Shown: positions 13,609-23,298, counted from the stretch's first letter. The stretch: DNA of 40,873 bases from Alphaproteobacteria bacterium (GCA_029937535.1 JAPYPT010000008.1:1-40873), one strand, 5' to 3'. Made by a program: numbers and translations. Notes: generated from the letters alone by a model not told the origin.

Positions 13609-15252
13609 ATGCCGTCCCGGACCTGGAAACTTGTGACTCGGGCGGCCCAGCTTCCCCTCTATCCGTTGTTCGTGAACCTGTATTTCGTCAGCTTTTTTTA
13701 CCAGGCCAATCACTTCCAGTTGTTGATCACGGATACCTTTGACTATCTGATCTTCAGCACCCTTCTCATGGTGCTTGTTATCGCCGCCACGAAATTCTTG
13801 CCGGTGGGTTATTTTGCCCTTGTGGGCGTGGCGATGTTTTTCGCCTTCATCTATTTTGCCCTGCCACTGCGGATATTTTATCATTTTCGGGACGGCGGGC
13901 CGATCTTGATCACGCATCTGCTCTGGGGCGGGCTGTTTTTCGTTATCGGGGCTCTGGTCTGTATCCGCCGGGGCCGTTTCGCCCGCCGAATTTCCCTGGC
14001 CTTTAATATCTGGGCCCTGCTCGCCGTGCTCTGGTCCGTGGGCGGCTTCGCCTACCAATATCTCTCCCAGCCACCACCTGATTTCAATCTGACCACGTCC
14101 CAGATTGAAACCGGCGGGGTGCAAAGCGCCCCTACAGCGCCCGTGCGGCCCCATATCGTGCACATCATGCTGGACGGCTATGCCCGCGCCGATGTGCTGG
14201 CCCAGGACTACGGTTTTGACAATAGCGGTTTTCTGGCCGCCCTGGCCGCTCGGGGGTTCAAGGTCGCCACGGGCGCGACGACGCCCTACAACCAAACCAG
14301 TCTGTCGCTCGCCGCCACTTTTCAGGGGGGCTATGTCGACCCTGGGCAACTGGGCAGGTTGGCGGAAAACGATGTCGGGTTGCGCCGCCGGCTGTTGAAC
14401 AAGGTTACCGACGGCCCGGTCCACGACGTCCTGCAACAACAGGGCTATCGTTTCTTTGCCACGCCCGTGGGGCTGACCGGATTTTATCGCTATCCCGACG
14501 AGACCATGCAGTTGGATATCCGGCCCCGGGAGGGACGCTGGACCTTCGAACATGCGCTGCTATACCGCCGCAACATCAAGTCAATCACGCCCCTGACGAA
14601 TTTCGTGACCTGGCGGAATTTACAACGGATGAACCGGGATTTGCGCTTCAGCTTCGATTACAACCGATTTGGCGCGCCCATCGCCGCCGCCCTGGCAAAG
14701 GGGACGCCCATACATCTGTTTCAGCATTTCCTGGCGCCCCATCCGCCCTTCACCATCACGATGAATGGCGATGATACGAAGCAATGGCTGCCCGTGACCG
14801 AGTTTATCGCCACCGGTAACGCGGTCATCTTGGACCGGCCCGAACGGCGCCAACAATATGCCATGGGGTATCTGGAAAAACTGCGCTACACCAACCGGGT
14901 CCTGCTTGAGCACATCGACCGCATCATCGCCGCCATTCCCGAGCCGCGCGTGATCATCATTCAAAGCGATCATGGCGGCAGCATTCATTACAATCACGAC
15001 GACCGGGAACGTGTGTGTATCCGGGAACGTTATGGCACGCTGTTTGCGGTTCAGGCTTCCCCCGTGGCGCCATTCATTCGGGACGAGGGGAGCGGCGCCT
15101 ACAACACGGTGAATATCTACCGCGATATATTCGCTGGCTATTTCCACATGCCCACGCCCCCCCTGCCCGCAAAATCCTATTACGCGGCGTGGAGCAATCT
15201 GCGCCGCTTCACCCCCGTCGATATGTCATCGGCGAAAGCCTGCGCCTCGTGA
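13609..15252 (+). CDS. Membrane sulfatase-like (alkaline phosphatase fold) protein
   Basis: 547 aa from ATG 13609, or 562 aa from ATG 13564, which overlaps the GMC stop; neither has a clear ribosome binding site. About four to five hydrophobic helices fill the first 160 residues. A soluble domain, expected in the periplasm, then shows alkaline-phosphatase superfamily features: IMLDGYARADVL (metal Asp), YNQTSLSLAATF with a probable Thr nucleophile, HFLAPHPPF and IIQSDHGG (metal Asp-His). This layout resembles LtaS/EptA-like enzymes that transfer or hydrolyse phospho- or sulfo-groups at the cell surface. It lacks the CxPSR formylglycine motif, so a true sulfatase is unlikely. The substrate is unknown. 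Confidence 0.75.
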   Translation: MPSRTWKLVTRAAQLPLYPLFVNLYFVSFFYQANHFQLLITDTFDYLIFSTLLMVLVIAATKFLPVGYFALVGVAMFFAFIYFALPLRIFYHFRDGGPILITHLLWGGLFFVIGALVCIRRGRFARRISLAFNIWALLAVLWSVGGFAYQYLSQPPPDFNLTTSQIETGGVQSAPTAPVRPHIVHIMLDGYARADVLAQDYGFDNSGFLAALAARGFKVATGATTPYNQTSLSLAATFQGGYVDPGQLGRLAENDVGLRRRLLNKVTDGPVHDVLQQQGYRFFATPVGLTGFYRYPDETMQLDIRPREGRWTFEHALLYRRNIKSITPLTNFVTWRNLQRMNRDLRFSFDYNRFGAPIAAALAKGTPIHLFQHFLAPHPPFTITMNGDDTKQWLPVTEFIATGNAVILDRPERRQQYAMGYLEKLRYTNRVLLEHIDRIIAAIPEPRVIIIQSDHGGSIHYNHDDRERVCIRERYGTLFAVQASPVAPFIRDEGSGAYNTVNIYRDIFAGYFHMPTPPLPAKSYYAAWSNLRRFTPVDMSSAKACAS

Positions 15253-15417
15253 GTGCTGGCCAAGGTGTTGCCCCCGGCTATACTGTTTTCGAACGAGCGG
15301 TCGTTGGATTACACGTTTCTCTTCTTTTTGCCGCCTGCTATTCGTCGCATACTGTGCGCTTCGCGGGGATAAATCGCCTGAAATGGCGATATGACCCGCA
15401 TCTTGGAGGAGCTTGTC

Positions 15418-16185
15418 ATGCGGATGAAGGACCGGGTTGCTTTGGTCACGGGCGCGGGCGGACCCATGGGGATGGCCGTGGCGAAACGGTTCGCCGAGGA
15501 GGGCGCATCGCTTGTCATTACCGACATCTCGGCAACCCGGCTGGCTGAAGGTGAGCGGGCTGTCGCCGAGGCGGCCGGTTCCGCCGGCAAGGTGGTGGCG
15601 CTGCGAACCAACGCCATGGTGCGGGGCGAGGTGGAAGAGCTGGTGGCGGCGGGGCGGGAGAAATTTGGCTCCATTCAAATTCTCGCCAACATCGTGGGGG
15701 GCTACCAAGGCCAACATTATGACGGCCCCGCCGACCTGGTTCATATGACCGAGGCGCGGTGGGATGCCACGATGCAATTAAACCTGAAGCCCGGCTTCCA
15801 TCTGGTGCAATTGCTCGCACCCGCCATGCTGGAGAATGGCTATGGCAAAATTCTGAACATCTCCTCCGTCAACTTCGCGGGTGAAGCCGGCAGCGCCGAC
15901 TACGGCGCCGCCAAGGCGGGCGTGGCATCGCTCACCCGTAGCCTCGCCATGGAACTTGCGCCCCACGTTAACGTCAACGCGATCGCACCGGGCATAATTC
16001 GTACCCGGGTGCTGGCAATGCTTGGCCCGGAAAATGCCGAAGTATACCGGGAGCGAAGCCTGCTCAAGCGGCTCGGCGAGCCCACGGATATTGCCAATAC
16101 CGCCCTGTTTCTCTGCAGCGACGAAGGTGGCTATATCACCGGCGAAATTCTGCCCGTTTCAGGCGGTATTTGGCCGGCGCTTTGA
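15418..16185 (+). CDS. SDR family oxidoreductase
   Basis: 255 aa, classical short-chain dehydrogenase/reductase length. The cofactor loop is TGAGGPMGMA (TGxxxGxG type, slightly altered), the NAG-like position reads NIVGG, and the catalytic set is Ser149/150, Tyr162 and Lys166 in ISSVNFAGEAGSADYGAAK. The C-terminal EGGYITGEILPVSGG is typical for the family. It reduces or oxidises a carbonyl/alcohol with NAD(P). I chose ATG 15418 over the track start because GGAGGAG lies eight bases upstream and homology begins there. It heads a plus-strand series with a luciferase-like monooxygenase and a CoA ligase, so it may act on the same compound. Confidence 0.9.
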   Translation: MRMKDRVALVTGAGGPMGMAVAKRFAEEGASLVITDISATRLAEGERAVAEAAGSAGKVVALRTNAMVRGEVEELVAAGREKFGSIQILANIVGGYQGQHYDGPADLVHMTEARWDATMQLNLKPGFHLVQLLAPAMLENGYGKILNISSVNFAGEAGSADYGAAKAGVASLTRSLAMELAPHVNVNAIAPGIIRTRVLAMLGPENAEVYRERSLLKRLGEPTDIANTALFLCSDEGGYITGEILPVSGGIWPAL

Positions 16186-16300
16186 TATGTTCGGGCGCAA
16201 TCAATCGGCTTCATTCCCAAGGCCGCCGATGACCCGACCGGGTGTGCGGCGCGGCTGACTGAGTTGCGGGAGCGTTTCGAACCAGTAAAGGACAACAGCG

Positions 16301-17221
16301 ATGAAATTGGCCGTCGAATTTCCCAGTGTTTCCTATCGCGAAGGCCCGGCAATGGTCGCCCATCTGGCCAAGGGCATCGAGGATATCGGCTACGACCAGC
16401 TGGACATCTATGACCACGTGGTCATGGGATACAACGTGGAAGGCCGCGACAAGTCGTATTATGCGGCCAACATGCCGATCCTCGAGGCCCTGATGACCCT
16501 GTCATATGCGGCGGCCGTTACCGAACGGATCGGTCTTGGCACTCAGGTCCTGGTACTGCCGCAGCGCCAGCCTGTTCTGGTGGCAAAACAGTTCAGCACC
16601 CTTGATACTTTATCCGGCGGGCGGGCGCGGTGCGGTATCGGTATTGGCTGGCAGGCCTCGGAATATGAAGCGCTTGGCCAGCGGTTTGCGGATCGGGGCA
16701 AACGCATGGACGAGGCCATTGAGCTGCTCCAGGCCTGCTGGCGCGACGAACGGATCGACTTCCAGGGCGATTATTACAATGCCTTGGCAATGGCGATGGA
16801 GCCGAAACCAACCCATGGCAGGGGTCTGCCCATCTGGATCGGCGGTAGGAGCGACCCCGCCCTGCGGCGGGTTGGGAAATATGCCGACGGCTGGCTCGCG
16901 GGCCAGGTCGAGGACGCCGATTTCGCCAGCCGGGCCATGGATACCATCCGTGAAGCGGCCCTCGCCGCCGGCCGCGATCCCGACGCCATGGGCTGGGAGG
17001 GCATGATTGCCTCGCCGCCACGCCCCGGCGACACGGCGGCCAAAACCTTCTATGCCCAGCCCGACCGGGTGGTGGCCCGTGCCGCCGCCATGAAGGCAAT
17101 GGGGTTCCATGGCGTGTCCCTGAACGCCACGGCGATATTCCAATCGGGCGCCCGCGGCGTCCAAATGATCCTCGACACTCTGCAATCCCTACACGGCCGG
17201 CTTCGGGCCGAGGTAGGATAG
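16301..17221 (+). CDS. LLM class flavin-dependent oxidoreductase
   Basis: 306 aa, luciferase-like monooxygenase fold (TIM barrel, FMN or F420). Supporting segments: TERIGLGTQVLVLPQRQPVLVAKQ, LSGGRARCGIGIGW and GRGLPIWIGGRSDPALRRVGKYADGW, all conserved in this family. Such enzymes oxidise or oxygenate aldehydes, alkanes or heterocycles with reduced flavin, or use F420. Lies 115 bases after the SDR gene on the same strand. The exact reaction cannot be given. Confidence 0.87.
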   Translation: MKLAVEFPSVSYREGPAMVAHLAKGIEDIGYDQLDIYDHVVMGYNVEGRDKSYYAANMPILEALMTLSYAAAVTERIGLGTQVLVLPQRQPVLVAKQFSTLDTLSGGRARCGIGIGWQASEYEALGQRFADRGKRMDEAIELLQACWRDERIDFQGDYYNALAMAMEPKPTHGRGLPIWIGGRSDPALRRVGKYADGWLAGQVEDADFASRAMDTIREAALAAGRDPDAMGWEGMIASPPRPGDTAAKTFYAQPDRVVARAAAMKAMGFHGVSLNATAIFQSGARGVQMILDTLQSLHGRLRAEVG

Positions 17222-17471
17222 AGGTGGTTTAATCTCCTTCCGCCGTCATTCCACATCCAAACGGCAGGCATCGCCATCGCGCACGGTTTTACCTGCCGCG
17301 GGAGTGACAATTTTGGCGTGGCCAATAACAATAGTGTTGAGATTTTCAGAAGCCTGCTGGATGTGATGTTCCAAGGCCTGATTATTTGTCTGGTTGCATG
17401 CCGGCGGGCATGAAATAAAATAGTACCGTCTTGTATGGACCGGCATGCGGTCCGGGAATGGGGGACCGCTC

Positions 17472-19130
17472 ATGGCTATTCGAGAACTCTACCACGATGC
17501 CGCCACGATCGAAGCGCGGGTCGCGGCGGGCGAGTGGCGGAACCAGACCCTTGACGATTGCCTGCGCCGGCACGTGGCCGAGCGCGGTGAGCAACTGGTT
17601 ATGATCGACCGCAAATGGCGGCTCACCTTCGCCGAACTGGACCGCCTGGCACATCGGGCCGCCTGCGGGCTTTACCAATACGGTATCAGGCCGGGCGATG
17701 TCATCTCCATCCAGTTGCCGAATTGGGCGGAATGGCTGATCCTGCATTGCGCCGCCACCAAGCTTGGCGCCGTAACGAATTCGATCGGCGCCGTCTATCG
17801 CCAAAGTGAAGTCGGCTACATCCTGGGCTACGCCGAAACCGCTCTGTTGCTGATCCCCGATCGTTACCGCAACTTCGACTATACTGAAATGGTGGCCGAG
17901 CTCTGGCCGGATCTGCCCCATTTGAAGCATGTCTTCGTTGCCGGTGAAGAGGTCCCGAACAGCATGCGGCGTTTCGATGAGCTGTTGACGAAACCGTGGG
18001 AGGATGAGGTATCCGGCGCCACCATCGATCAGCTGCGCCCGGACCCGAACATGGTGGCAACCTTGATCTTCACTTCGGGCACGACGGCGGAGCCCAAGGG
18101 CGTCATGCACACCCACAACACAATGGGCGCCGGGACCGATCAATTGAACGACACGGTCGGTTTTGCGGCTGGCGATACCATCTTCATGGCGTCGCCAATA
18201 GGTCACACCACGGCCGTTATCGCCGGTGCGCGGCTGCCGGTGCAGTACGGGTTGACGGCCGTATGGCAGGAGCATTGGGATGCGGAAGCGGCTGTTGAGC
18301 TCATTCATGCGGAACGCTGCATCTATACCCTGTCGGCGACACCGTTCCTCCACGGTCTGATGAACGCGCCGAACGCCAACCGGGAAAAGCTACAAACCCT
18401 GAAGACTTTTGCCTGCGGCGGCGCGCCTATTCCAAGGGAGCTGGTCAGGCAGGCCGACGAAGATTTTGGCCTGTTCGTCTCGGCGATTTATGGCTCGTCG
18501 GAAACCCTGATCAACAGCGCGGTCTCTCCCGAGGCGCCCATGGTTCGGCGTTATAGCACCGATGGCCGGATTATTCCCGGCGTCGAAGGTCGCTTGGTGG
18601 ATCTCGAGACCGGGGAGCCGGCCGACCCCGATGACGAAGGCGAGCTGCAAATCTGGTCCGCCGCGCGGTATGCGGGTTATTACAAGGATCCTGAAACCAC
18701 CCGCCAGGTGAACCTCGAGGGCGGCTGGTATGCGACGGGCGATATTTGCACCTTGGACGCCGAGGGGTATGTCAATGTCGTCGGCCGCAAGAAAGACATG
18801 ATCATTCGCGGCGGCGCCAACATCTCCGCCCGCGAGATTGAGGAGCTGCTTTTCACTCATGCAAAAATCGTCAACGCCGCCTGCGTTGCCATGCCCGACC
18901 CGGTGCTCTCGGAGCGGGTCTGTGCCTATGTCATCTGCGCCCCGGGGGAAAGCCTGACGTTCGAAGAGATGGTAAGTTTCCTACGGGACAAGCGGATCAG
19001 CGCATGGAAATTGCCGGAGCGGCTCGAAATCCGCGACGAATTTCCCATGACGCCGAGCGGCAAGATTCAAAAATTCCTGCTCCGTCAGGAGATTGCGGAA
19101 TTAATTGGAGAGGCACAACTGATCCGCTGA
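17472..19130 (+). CDS. AMP-dependent acyl/aryl-CoA synthetase
   Basis: 552 aa, ANL superfamily. Signature motifs in order: IFTSGTTAEPKGVMHTH (P-loop A3), IYGSSET (A5), GWYATGD (A7), and GRKKDMIIRGGANIS hinge region, with the final catalytic Lys in TPSGKIQKF. It activates a carboxylic acid to its acyl-adenylate and then usually the CoA thioester; closest in feel to the 2,3-dihydroxybenzoate-AMP ligase or cyclohexanecarboxylate-CoA ligase branch. ATG 17472 is preferred to the track start since GGGGGA lies upstream and homology starts there. Preceded by 250 bases with no recognisable gene and followed by the convergent alcohol dehydrogenase. Confidence 0.92.
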   Translation: MAIRELYHDAATIEARVAAGEWRNQTLDDCLRRHVAERGEQLVMIDRKWRLTFAELDRLAHRAACGLYQYGIRPGDVISIQLPNWAEWLILHCAATKLGAVTNSIGAVYRQSEVGYILGYAETALLLIPDRYRNFDYTEMVAELWPDLPHLKHVFVAGEEVPNSMRRFDELLTKPWEDEVSGATIDQLRPDPNMVATLIFTSGTTAEPKGVMHTHNTMGAGTDQLNDTVGFAAGDTIFMASPIGHTTAVIAGARLPVQYGLTAVWQEHWDAEAAVELIHAERCIYTLSATPFLHGLMNAPNANREKLQTLKTFACGGAPIPRELVRQADEDFGLFVSAIYGSSETLINSAVSPEAPMVRRYSTDGRIIPGVEGRLVDLETGEPADPDDEGELQIWSAARYAGYYKDPETTRQVNLEGGWYATGDICTLDAEGYVNVVGRKKDMIIRGGANISAREIEELLFTHAKIVNAACVAMPDPVLSERVCAYVICAPGESLTFEEMVSFLRDKRISAWKLPERLEIRDEFPMTPSGKIQKFLLRQEIAELIGEAQLIR

Positions 19131-19180
19131 CGGCGGTTCCGATTATCCACTGCCCAGTATCAATGACTTTTGGTCTTAGA

Positions 19181-20227
19181 TCAGGGTTTGACCACGACGC
19201 GCACCATTCCCGGCGGCCTTTGTTCCAGGATGTCCAGCGCATCCGGCGCATTATCCAAATCGATCACATGGCTCACGAGCCCGTCGAGCGGCAATTTTCC
19301 GCTCATCGCCATTTCAGCGACCGCGCGCAAGTCGGATAGGGTGGAGGCATAGCTGCCGACGATTTCGATCTCGCGCGTAACCAGCCCGGTATAGGTTGTC
19401 GCAAGGGCGACCTTTTCGTCGAGAATAGCGCCAAGGACGAGGCGTCCGCCACGGCGCAGCATGCGCAAGGCCTCGCTGGGCGCCGCCGCAGCGCCGCTGA
19501 AATCGATGACCGTGTCCATGCTGCCGGCCAACTCGCGCACGGCACGCCCGGCGCCCGCCAATCCCTGGACGATGGGAAAACCAAGGCCGGCGATACGCCG
19601 GGCCGTACTGTCGCTATGAACCACCGCAACGGCCTGTGATGAGGGGTCCAAGGCGCGGCTGATCCGCAATACATTCGTGCCGACGCCGCCCGCGCCGATA
19701 ACGGCGAGTTTGCCGCCAGGCGGAAGTGCCGCGCGTTTGACCGCGTGATAGGCCGTCGCCACGGCGTCGGGCAGCAAGGCGGCGAGCAGGGGGTCCAAGT
19801 CATCAACGGCGACAAGCCGGTCGGATCGCCAGATAAGCTCGTCGGATAATCCGCCCGGCCGGTGGATGCCCAGCATCTCGCCCGAGGCACACTGATGTTC
19901 CCGGCCGGTCTTGCAAGGATCGCACGCGCCGCAGGGCAGCAAGGGATGAAGGATTACGGTTGTCCCCGGGGGCAGGTCGGCGTCAGGGTCGGCCTCCAAA
20001 ATCCGCGCGGCGACTTCGTGTCCCGGATAAACCGGGTATGCCGCGCCGGCCGGCATTTTCATGCCGTGAAGCAGGTGAAGATCAGTGCCGCAAACGCCGC
20101 AAGCAAGCACCTGTAACCTGCTCCACCCCGCAGGCCTGTCGTGACGCGCCGTTTCCAGAACCGAGACGCTTCCAGGCGATATGGCGACCCGGCGGACCCG
20201 AGGATCCGATTTCGCATCGTTCATCAC
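19181..20227 (-). CDS. Zinc-dependent alcohol dehydrogenase (MDR family)
   Basis: 348 aa medium-chain dehydrogenase. Catalytic zinc ligands are seen in ACGVCGTDLH (Cys) and PGHEVAARI (His-Glu). The structural zinc lobe has four Cys in LPCGACDPCKTGREHQC, and the NAD(P) Rossmann loop is VIGAGGVGTNVLRI. It oxidises an alcohol or diol to a carbonyl compound. It is divergent from the acyl-CoA dehydrogenase gene across 180 bases and converges on the CoA ligase gene, so it may be part of the same catabolic set. MMNDAK offers two adjacent Met starts. Confidence 0.92.
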   Translation of the reverse strand: MMNDAKSDPRVRRVAISPGSVSVLETARHDRPAGWSRLQVLACGVCGTDLHLLHGMKMPAGAAYPVYPGHEVAARILEADPDADLPPGTTVILHPLLPCGACDPCKTGREHQCASGEMLGIHRPGGLSDELIWRSDRLVAVDDLDPLLAALLPDAVATAYHAVKRAALPPGGKLAVIGAGGVGTNVLRISRALDPSSQAVAVVHSDSTARRIAGLGFPIVQGLAGAGRAVRELAGSMDTVIDFSGAAAAPSEALRMLRRGGRLVLGAILDEKVALATTYTGLVTREIEIVGSYASTLSDLRAVAEMAMSGKLPLDGLVSHVIDLDNAPDALDILEQRPPGMVRVVVKP

Positions 20228-20407
20228 GGGGCTCCCAGCCTGGTAATTGACGAATATTCCCTTATTGCAGGCATGCTATTAAACAAGCCGGGAGTGACGA
20301 AATAAGTCAATATGGCCATATGGATTTTTCTGAACGGCTATAATTAAGAACAACGTGCGGTCGCTGGTCTGCCGGGCCAACGTGATGCGACGAATGGAGA
20401 GAACACG

Positions 20408-21526
20408 ATGAGTGGTGTAGTAGAGTTGGATGCGTTTCGGAAATTTTTCCTCGAAGACATGGAAAAGGCTTACCCGGAGATCGAGCGCACTGACATCCTC
20501 CCCGAAGCGTTACATCGCCGGGCGGCCGACGTGGGTTGTTACCGGCTTACGATGCCCGTCGAATATGGCGGCTATGGCATGGGGATAATGGCTTTTCTCC
20601 CCTATCTGGAAGCCGCCGCCGAAGGACCTGGCATCGGCCGCATGCTGGTGCATTTGACCAACGGTACCTGGCAGCCGTTACGGATGTTCGGAAACGAAGC
20701 GCAACGGGCGATCATTCCGAAGATTGCCACGGGCAAGGCTGTCGTGGCTTTCTGCCTGACGGAAAAGACCGGCGGCACCGGCCGCGACTTGAAATCGAGA
20801 GCAATACGCGACGGCGATGCTTGGCGGATTAGCGGCGAAAAGCACCTGATCACGTTCGCCGACCGCGCGACGCATTTCATCTTGGTGGCTGCCTCTGATA
20901 CCAAGGGCGCCAAAGACTCGCTCACCGCCTTTTTGGTGAAGCGCGACACACCGGGCTTCGAGATCGACGCGTCACAGCACACAATGGGCATGCATGGAAC
21001 CGGGCATGCGTTTTTGCGCTACGAGAACATGGAAGTCGCGGATGAGTACAGGCTCGGTGAGGTGGGTCAGGGGCTCGAAGTGGCACTGAGTTTTCTTGAC
21101 TACAGTCGCGTGTCGCTTTCGATCTGCATGGTTGGACTTGCCCAGCGCGCGTTGGACGAGGCCGTTGCCTTTGCCAGGAACCGCGTCACCTTCGGCAGGC
21201 CGATCTCCACGCGCCAAGCCATCCAGGGGCATATCGCGAACATGCATTCGGAAATAGAGGCCGGGCGACATCTGGTCGGACACGCCGCCCGAATATGCGA
21301 AGACGGCGGGGATTACACGGCCGCCGCCGCCACCGCAAAACTATTCTGCCTTAACATGGTGGGGCGGGTGACCGACCTTTCGCTGCGGGTTCATGGCGGA
21401 TTTGGTTATACCAAGGAAGCAGCGATCGAACGAATTTATCGAGACGCGCGCGGTTTCTGGTTCGAGGAAGGCACGGCGGAAATCCAGGAACTTGTCGTCG
21501 CGCGGCACGTGTTGGCGGAGAACTAG
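20408..21526 (+). CDS. Acyl-CoA dehydrogenase family protein
   Basis: 372 aa, usual size for this FAD flavoprotein. Conserved blocks include FCLTEKTGGTGRDLKS (FAD/substrate loop), NRVTFGRPISTRQAIQGHIANM, RVHGGFGYTKEAAIERIYRDAR and the C-terminal WFEEGTAEIQELVVARHVL. These enzymes introduce a 2,3-double bond into acyl-CoA and pass electrons to ETF. It may act after the nearby CoA ligase. GGAGAGAACACG precedes the ATG. Specific chain or ring substrate not deducible. Confidence 0.92.
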   Translation: MSGVVELDAFRKFFLEDMEKAYPEIERTDILPEALHRRAADVGCYRLTMPVEYGGYGMGIMAFLPYLEAAAEGPGIGRMLVHLTNGTWQPLRMFGNEAQRAIIPKIATGKAVVAFCLTEKTGGTGRDLKSRAIRDGDAWRISGEKHLITFADRATHFILVAASDTKGAKDSLTAFLVKRDTPGFEIDASQHTMGMHGTGHAFLRYENMEVADEYRLGEVGQGLEVALSFLDYSRVSLSICMVGLAQRALDEAVAFARNRVTFGRPISTRQAIQGHIANMHSEIEAGRHLVGHAARICEDGGDYTAAAATAKLFCLNMVGRVTDLSLRVHGGFGYTKEAAIERIYRDARGFWFEEGTAEIQELVVARHVLAEN

Positions 21527-21713
21527 AAAATTTCTTCCGGAGCGTCGCCCACGGTCAGACCTAATGGAGCATCCACGGCAGCTCCCTGTCGATTGGTCTC
21601 AGGCCGTCGATACACTCCGGCCGGAAAAGTTGCTCGAACTTAAAGGTTTTAGCGCATGGCCTCGCGTCCAATTGAACGCGACATGCGCTAGCCTCAATTT
21701 TTCCACTTTGCCT

Positions 21714-22643
21714 TCATTTTCCGAGCCGCGCTTCACGCACCGCGATGTACAGCGTGCTTCCAACAATGAGAGCGGCTCCGAGCAGCGTTTGCAACGAGGG
21801 CAATTCGGCAAAGAACAGCATGCCGATTGCGGCGGCAAATAACAGACGGCTGTACTCGAAGGGCGCGACCGCGGTTGCCTCGCCAACCCGGAGGCTATTC
21901 ACCATACAGCTCTGTCCCCAAGCGGAGAACAGACCCATGAGCGCGACGACCCCGAGTTCGCCGAAGGTGGGAGTCTTCCAGATCACCGCGGTGGGAATAG
22001 CGGCGATGAACCCAATGATGAGATAAGACCACACCAAAATACGAAGCGGCGGCTCCGTGGATGTCAGGCGTTTGATCATTGTCGTTACCCCCGCCGCGAA
22101 AAGAGCGGCGACCACTCCGACAATGGTCCATGGGTCGAGGCCGGTGGCGCCGGGTTGTACACATAAGACGACGCCTAGGAAGCCGATACAGGTGGCCATC
22201 GTTCTCCGCCAGCGTACGACCTCGCCAAGGAACAACACCGCCAAGAGGATCATGAACAGCGTGCGGGTGAAGCCAAGCGTGGTAGCCAACGTCAGATCAA
22301 GGTGAGCCAATGAAAGCATCATCGTCGCGATACCGCAGATCCCGATCAGGCTGCGCAGCACATGTGCGCCGGCTCGTTCGGTACGAAAAAATCCTGATGG
22401 CGAGCGGAGGATAGCCGGCGAAATGACGAGCATGGCGAAAATGGCCCGTAAGAACACGATCTCGAATATAGGCATCGTCCGCGCCGAGACCTTGATGCAC
22501 ACAGTCATGCCAGTGAAGCCGACTCCCGCCAACAGCATCCATAGTGCACCACGGACATTGCCTGGCAGGCCTTCCCATCGGCGCAGTAGCGGCGCCAAAA
22601 TTCGGGTTGCTTGTACGTGCACGGCTATCCTTAAAATCCCCAA
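21714..22643 (-). CDS. EamA/DMT family transporter
   Basis: 309 aa inner-membrane protein with about ten hydrophobic helices arranged as two EamA repeats (roughly residues 30-160 and 170-305), the drug/metabolite transporter layout. The first repeat begins ALWMLLAGVGFTGMTVCIKV and the second contains a similar GVVAALFAAGVTTMIKR element. Likely exports or imports a small metabolite, possibly linked to the neighbouring catabolic genes, but direction and substrate are unknown. It converges on the acyl-CoA dehydrogenase gene. Confidence 0.88.
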   Translation of the reverse strand: MGILRIAVHVQATRILAPLLRRWEGLPGNVRGALWMLLAGVGFTGMTVCIKVSARTMPIFEIVFLRAIFAMLVISPAILRSPSGFFRTERAGAHVLRSLIGICGIATMMLSLAHLDLTLATTLGFTRTLFMILLAVLFLGEVVRWRRTMATCIGFLGVVLCVQPGATGLDPWTIVGVVAALFAAGVTTMIKRLTSTEPPLRILVWSYLIIGFIAAIPTAVIWKTPTFGELGVVALMGLFSAWGQSCMVNSLRVGEATAVAPFEYSRLLFAAAIGMLFFAELPSLQTLLGAALIVGSTLYIAVREARLGK

Positions 22644-23298
22644 CCAGCCACGTCTGCCGTTACGATTGTCGTCAGTCTACGTTGTATCCCTTCCGCCATG
22701 GACCGAAGTGTAGCCGTCACGGTTATGGGAATCCATGCCGATCAGTAAATCGCCCAATGTCGGCTTCTAATAGATTTTGTTGATACTGGCTCCTAACCGC
22801 AATTTCCGTTCTTCACTCTTTAGCGAGCTTTTGCTACTAGTCTGAATGCCCGGCCTTGCGAAGGCTACGCCCACGACCGCGTTGCTGCCAATAGCAGGCG
22901 CGAAAGCAACAATCACCGCTACATCGTACCGAAGACCGACCCCAAACGATCAATGATCCGCCGCGCCAGCCGGGGCTGCATCGTCAAAGTAGGTTGTCGC
23001 CTCGGCGATCGCGTGGTGGCGCGGCATAAATCCCCGGACCGTCATGTCCTCGATCATGCTTTGGCGCAAGGGGCTAATAGCTTTGTCGGTCATGGTTCTG
23101 CTCTTGTGTTGAGTGAGGTTCGGAAAACCCTAAATCGCAACACAGGGCGGGCCCGCCCGTTATCGCGCGGTCCTCACCACACGCCGACAAAAATTATCGC
23201 GAGAGCGATTTAGTTCGTTGGCACATTTCTGCCGTAAATTTAATATGTGCCGCAACCCTATATGTAGTGGGTGTCTGAATTAACCGGCTCGGCACGGT
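22644..23298. other. Gene-poor stretch with mobile-element debris
   Basis: 655 bases between the transporter and MipA genes. The only recognisable coding trace is the truncated integrase N-terminus at 22950-23093 (minus). A 14-bp perfect palindrome GGGCGGGCCCGCCC lies at 23145-23158, and a 7-bp inverted repeat GGCACAT/ATGTGCC spans 23220-23251; neither is followed by a T-run. From about 22650 to 22950 I see nothing recognisable. The stretch reads as decayed insertion DNA. Confidence 0.55.
22950..23093 (-). pseudogene. Remnant of a tyrosine recombinase N-terminus
   Basis: Read on the minus strand from ATG 23093, the 47-codon frame begins MTDKAISPLRQSMIEDMTVR. This closely resembles the start of the tyrosine-type integrases associated with IS91-like elements (SPLRxRMIEDMxxR...). 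After about 22 residues the similarity ends in unrelated sequence and a stop, so the SAM-like core domain and the catalytic domain are missing. It is too short for the ORF track. I read it as the scar of a deleted or decayed mobile element. Confidence 0.6.

Noticed and set aside
13483-14553. Minus-strand ORF of 356 aa
   Set aside because: Antisense to the GMC end and the membrane phosphatase-fold gene; rich in Gln/His/Gly and without family features.
17246-17473. 75-aa minus-strand ORF in the gap before the CoA ligase
   Set aside because: The stretch LNTIVIGHAKIVTPAAGKTV looks slightly protein-like, but there is no family match I recognise, and the ORF runs into the next gene's start region. 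Too weak to call; a gene remnant remains possible.
23220-23251. GGCACAT/ATGTGCC stem-loop as terminator for mipA
   Set aside because: Long 18-base loop, short stem and no T-run on either strand.
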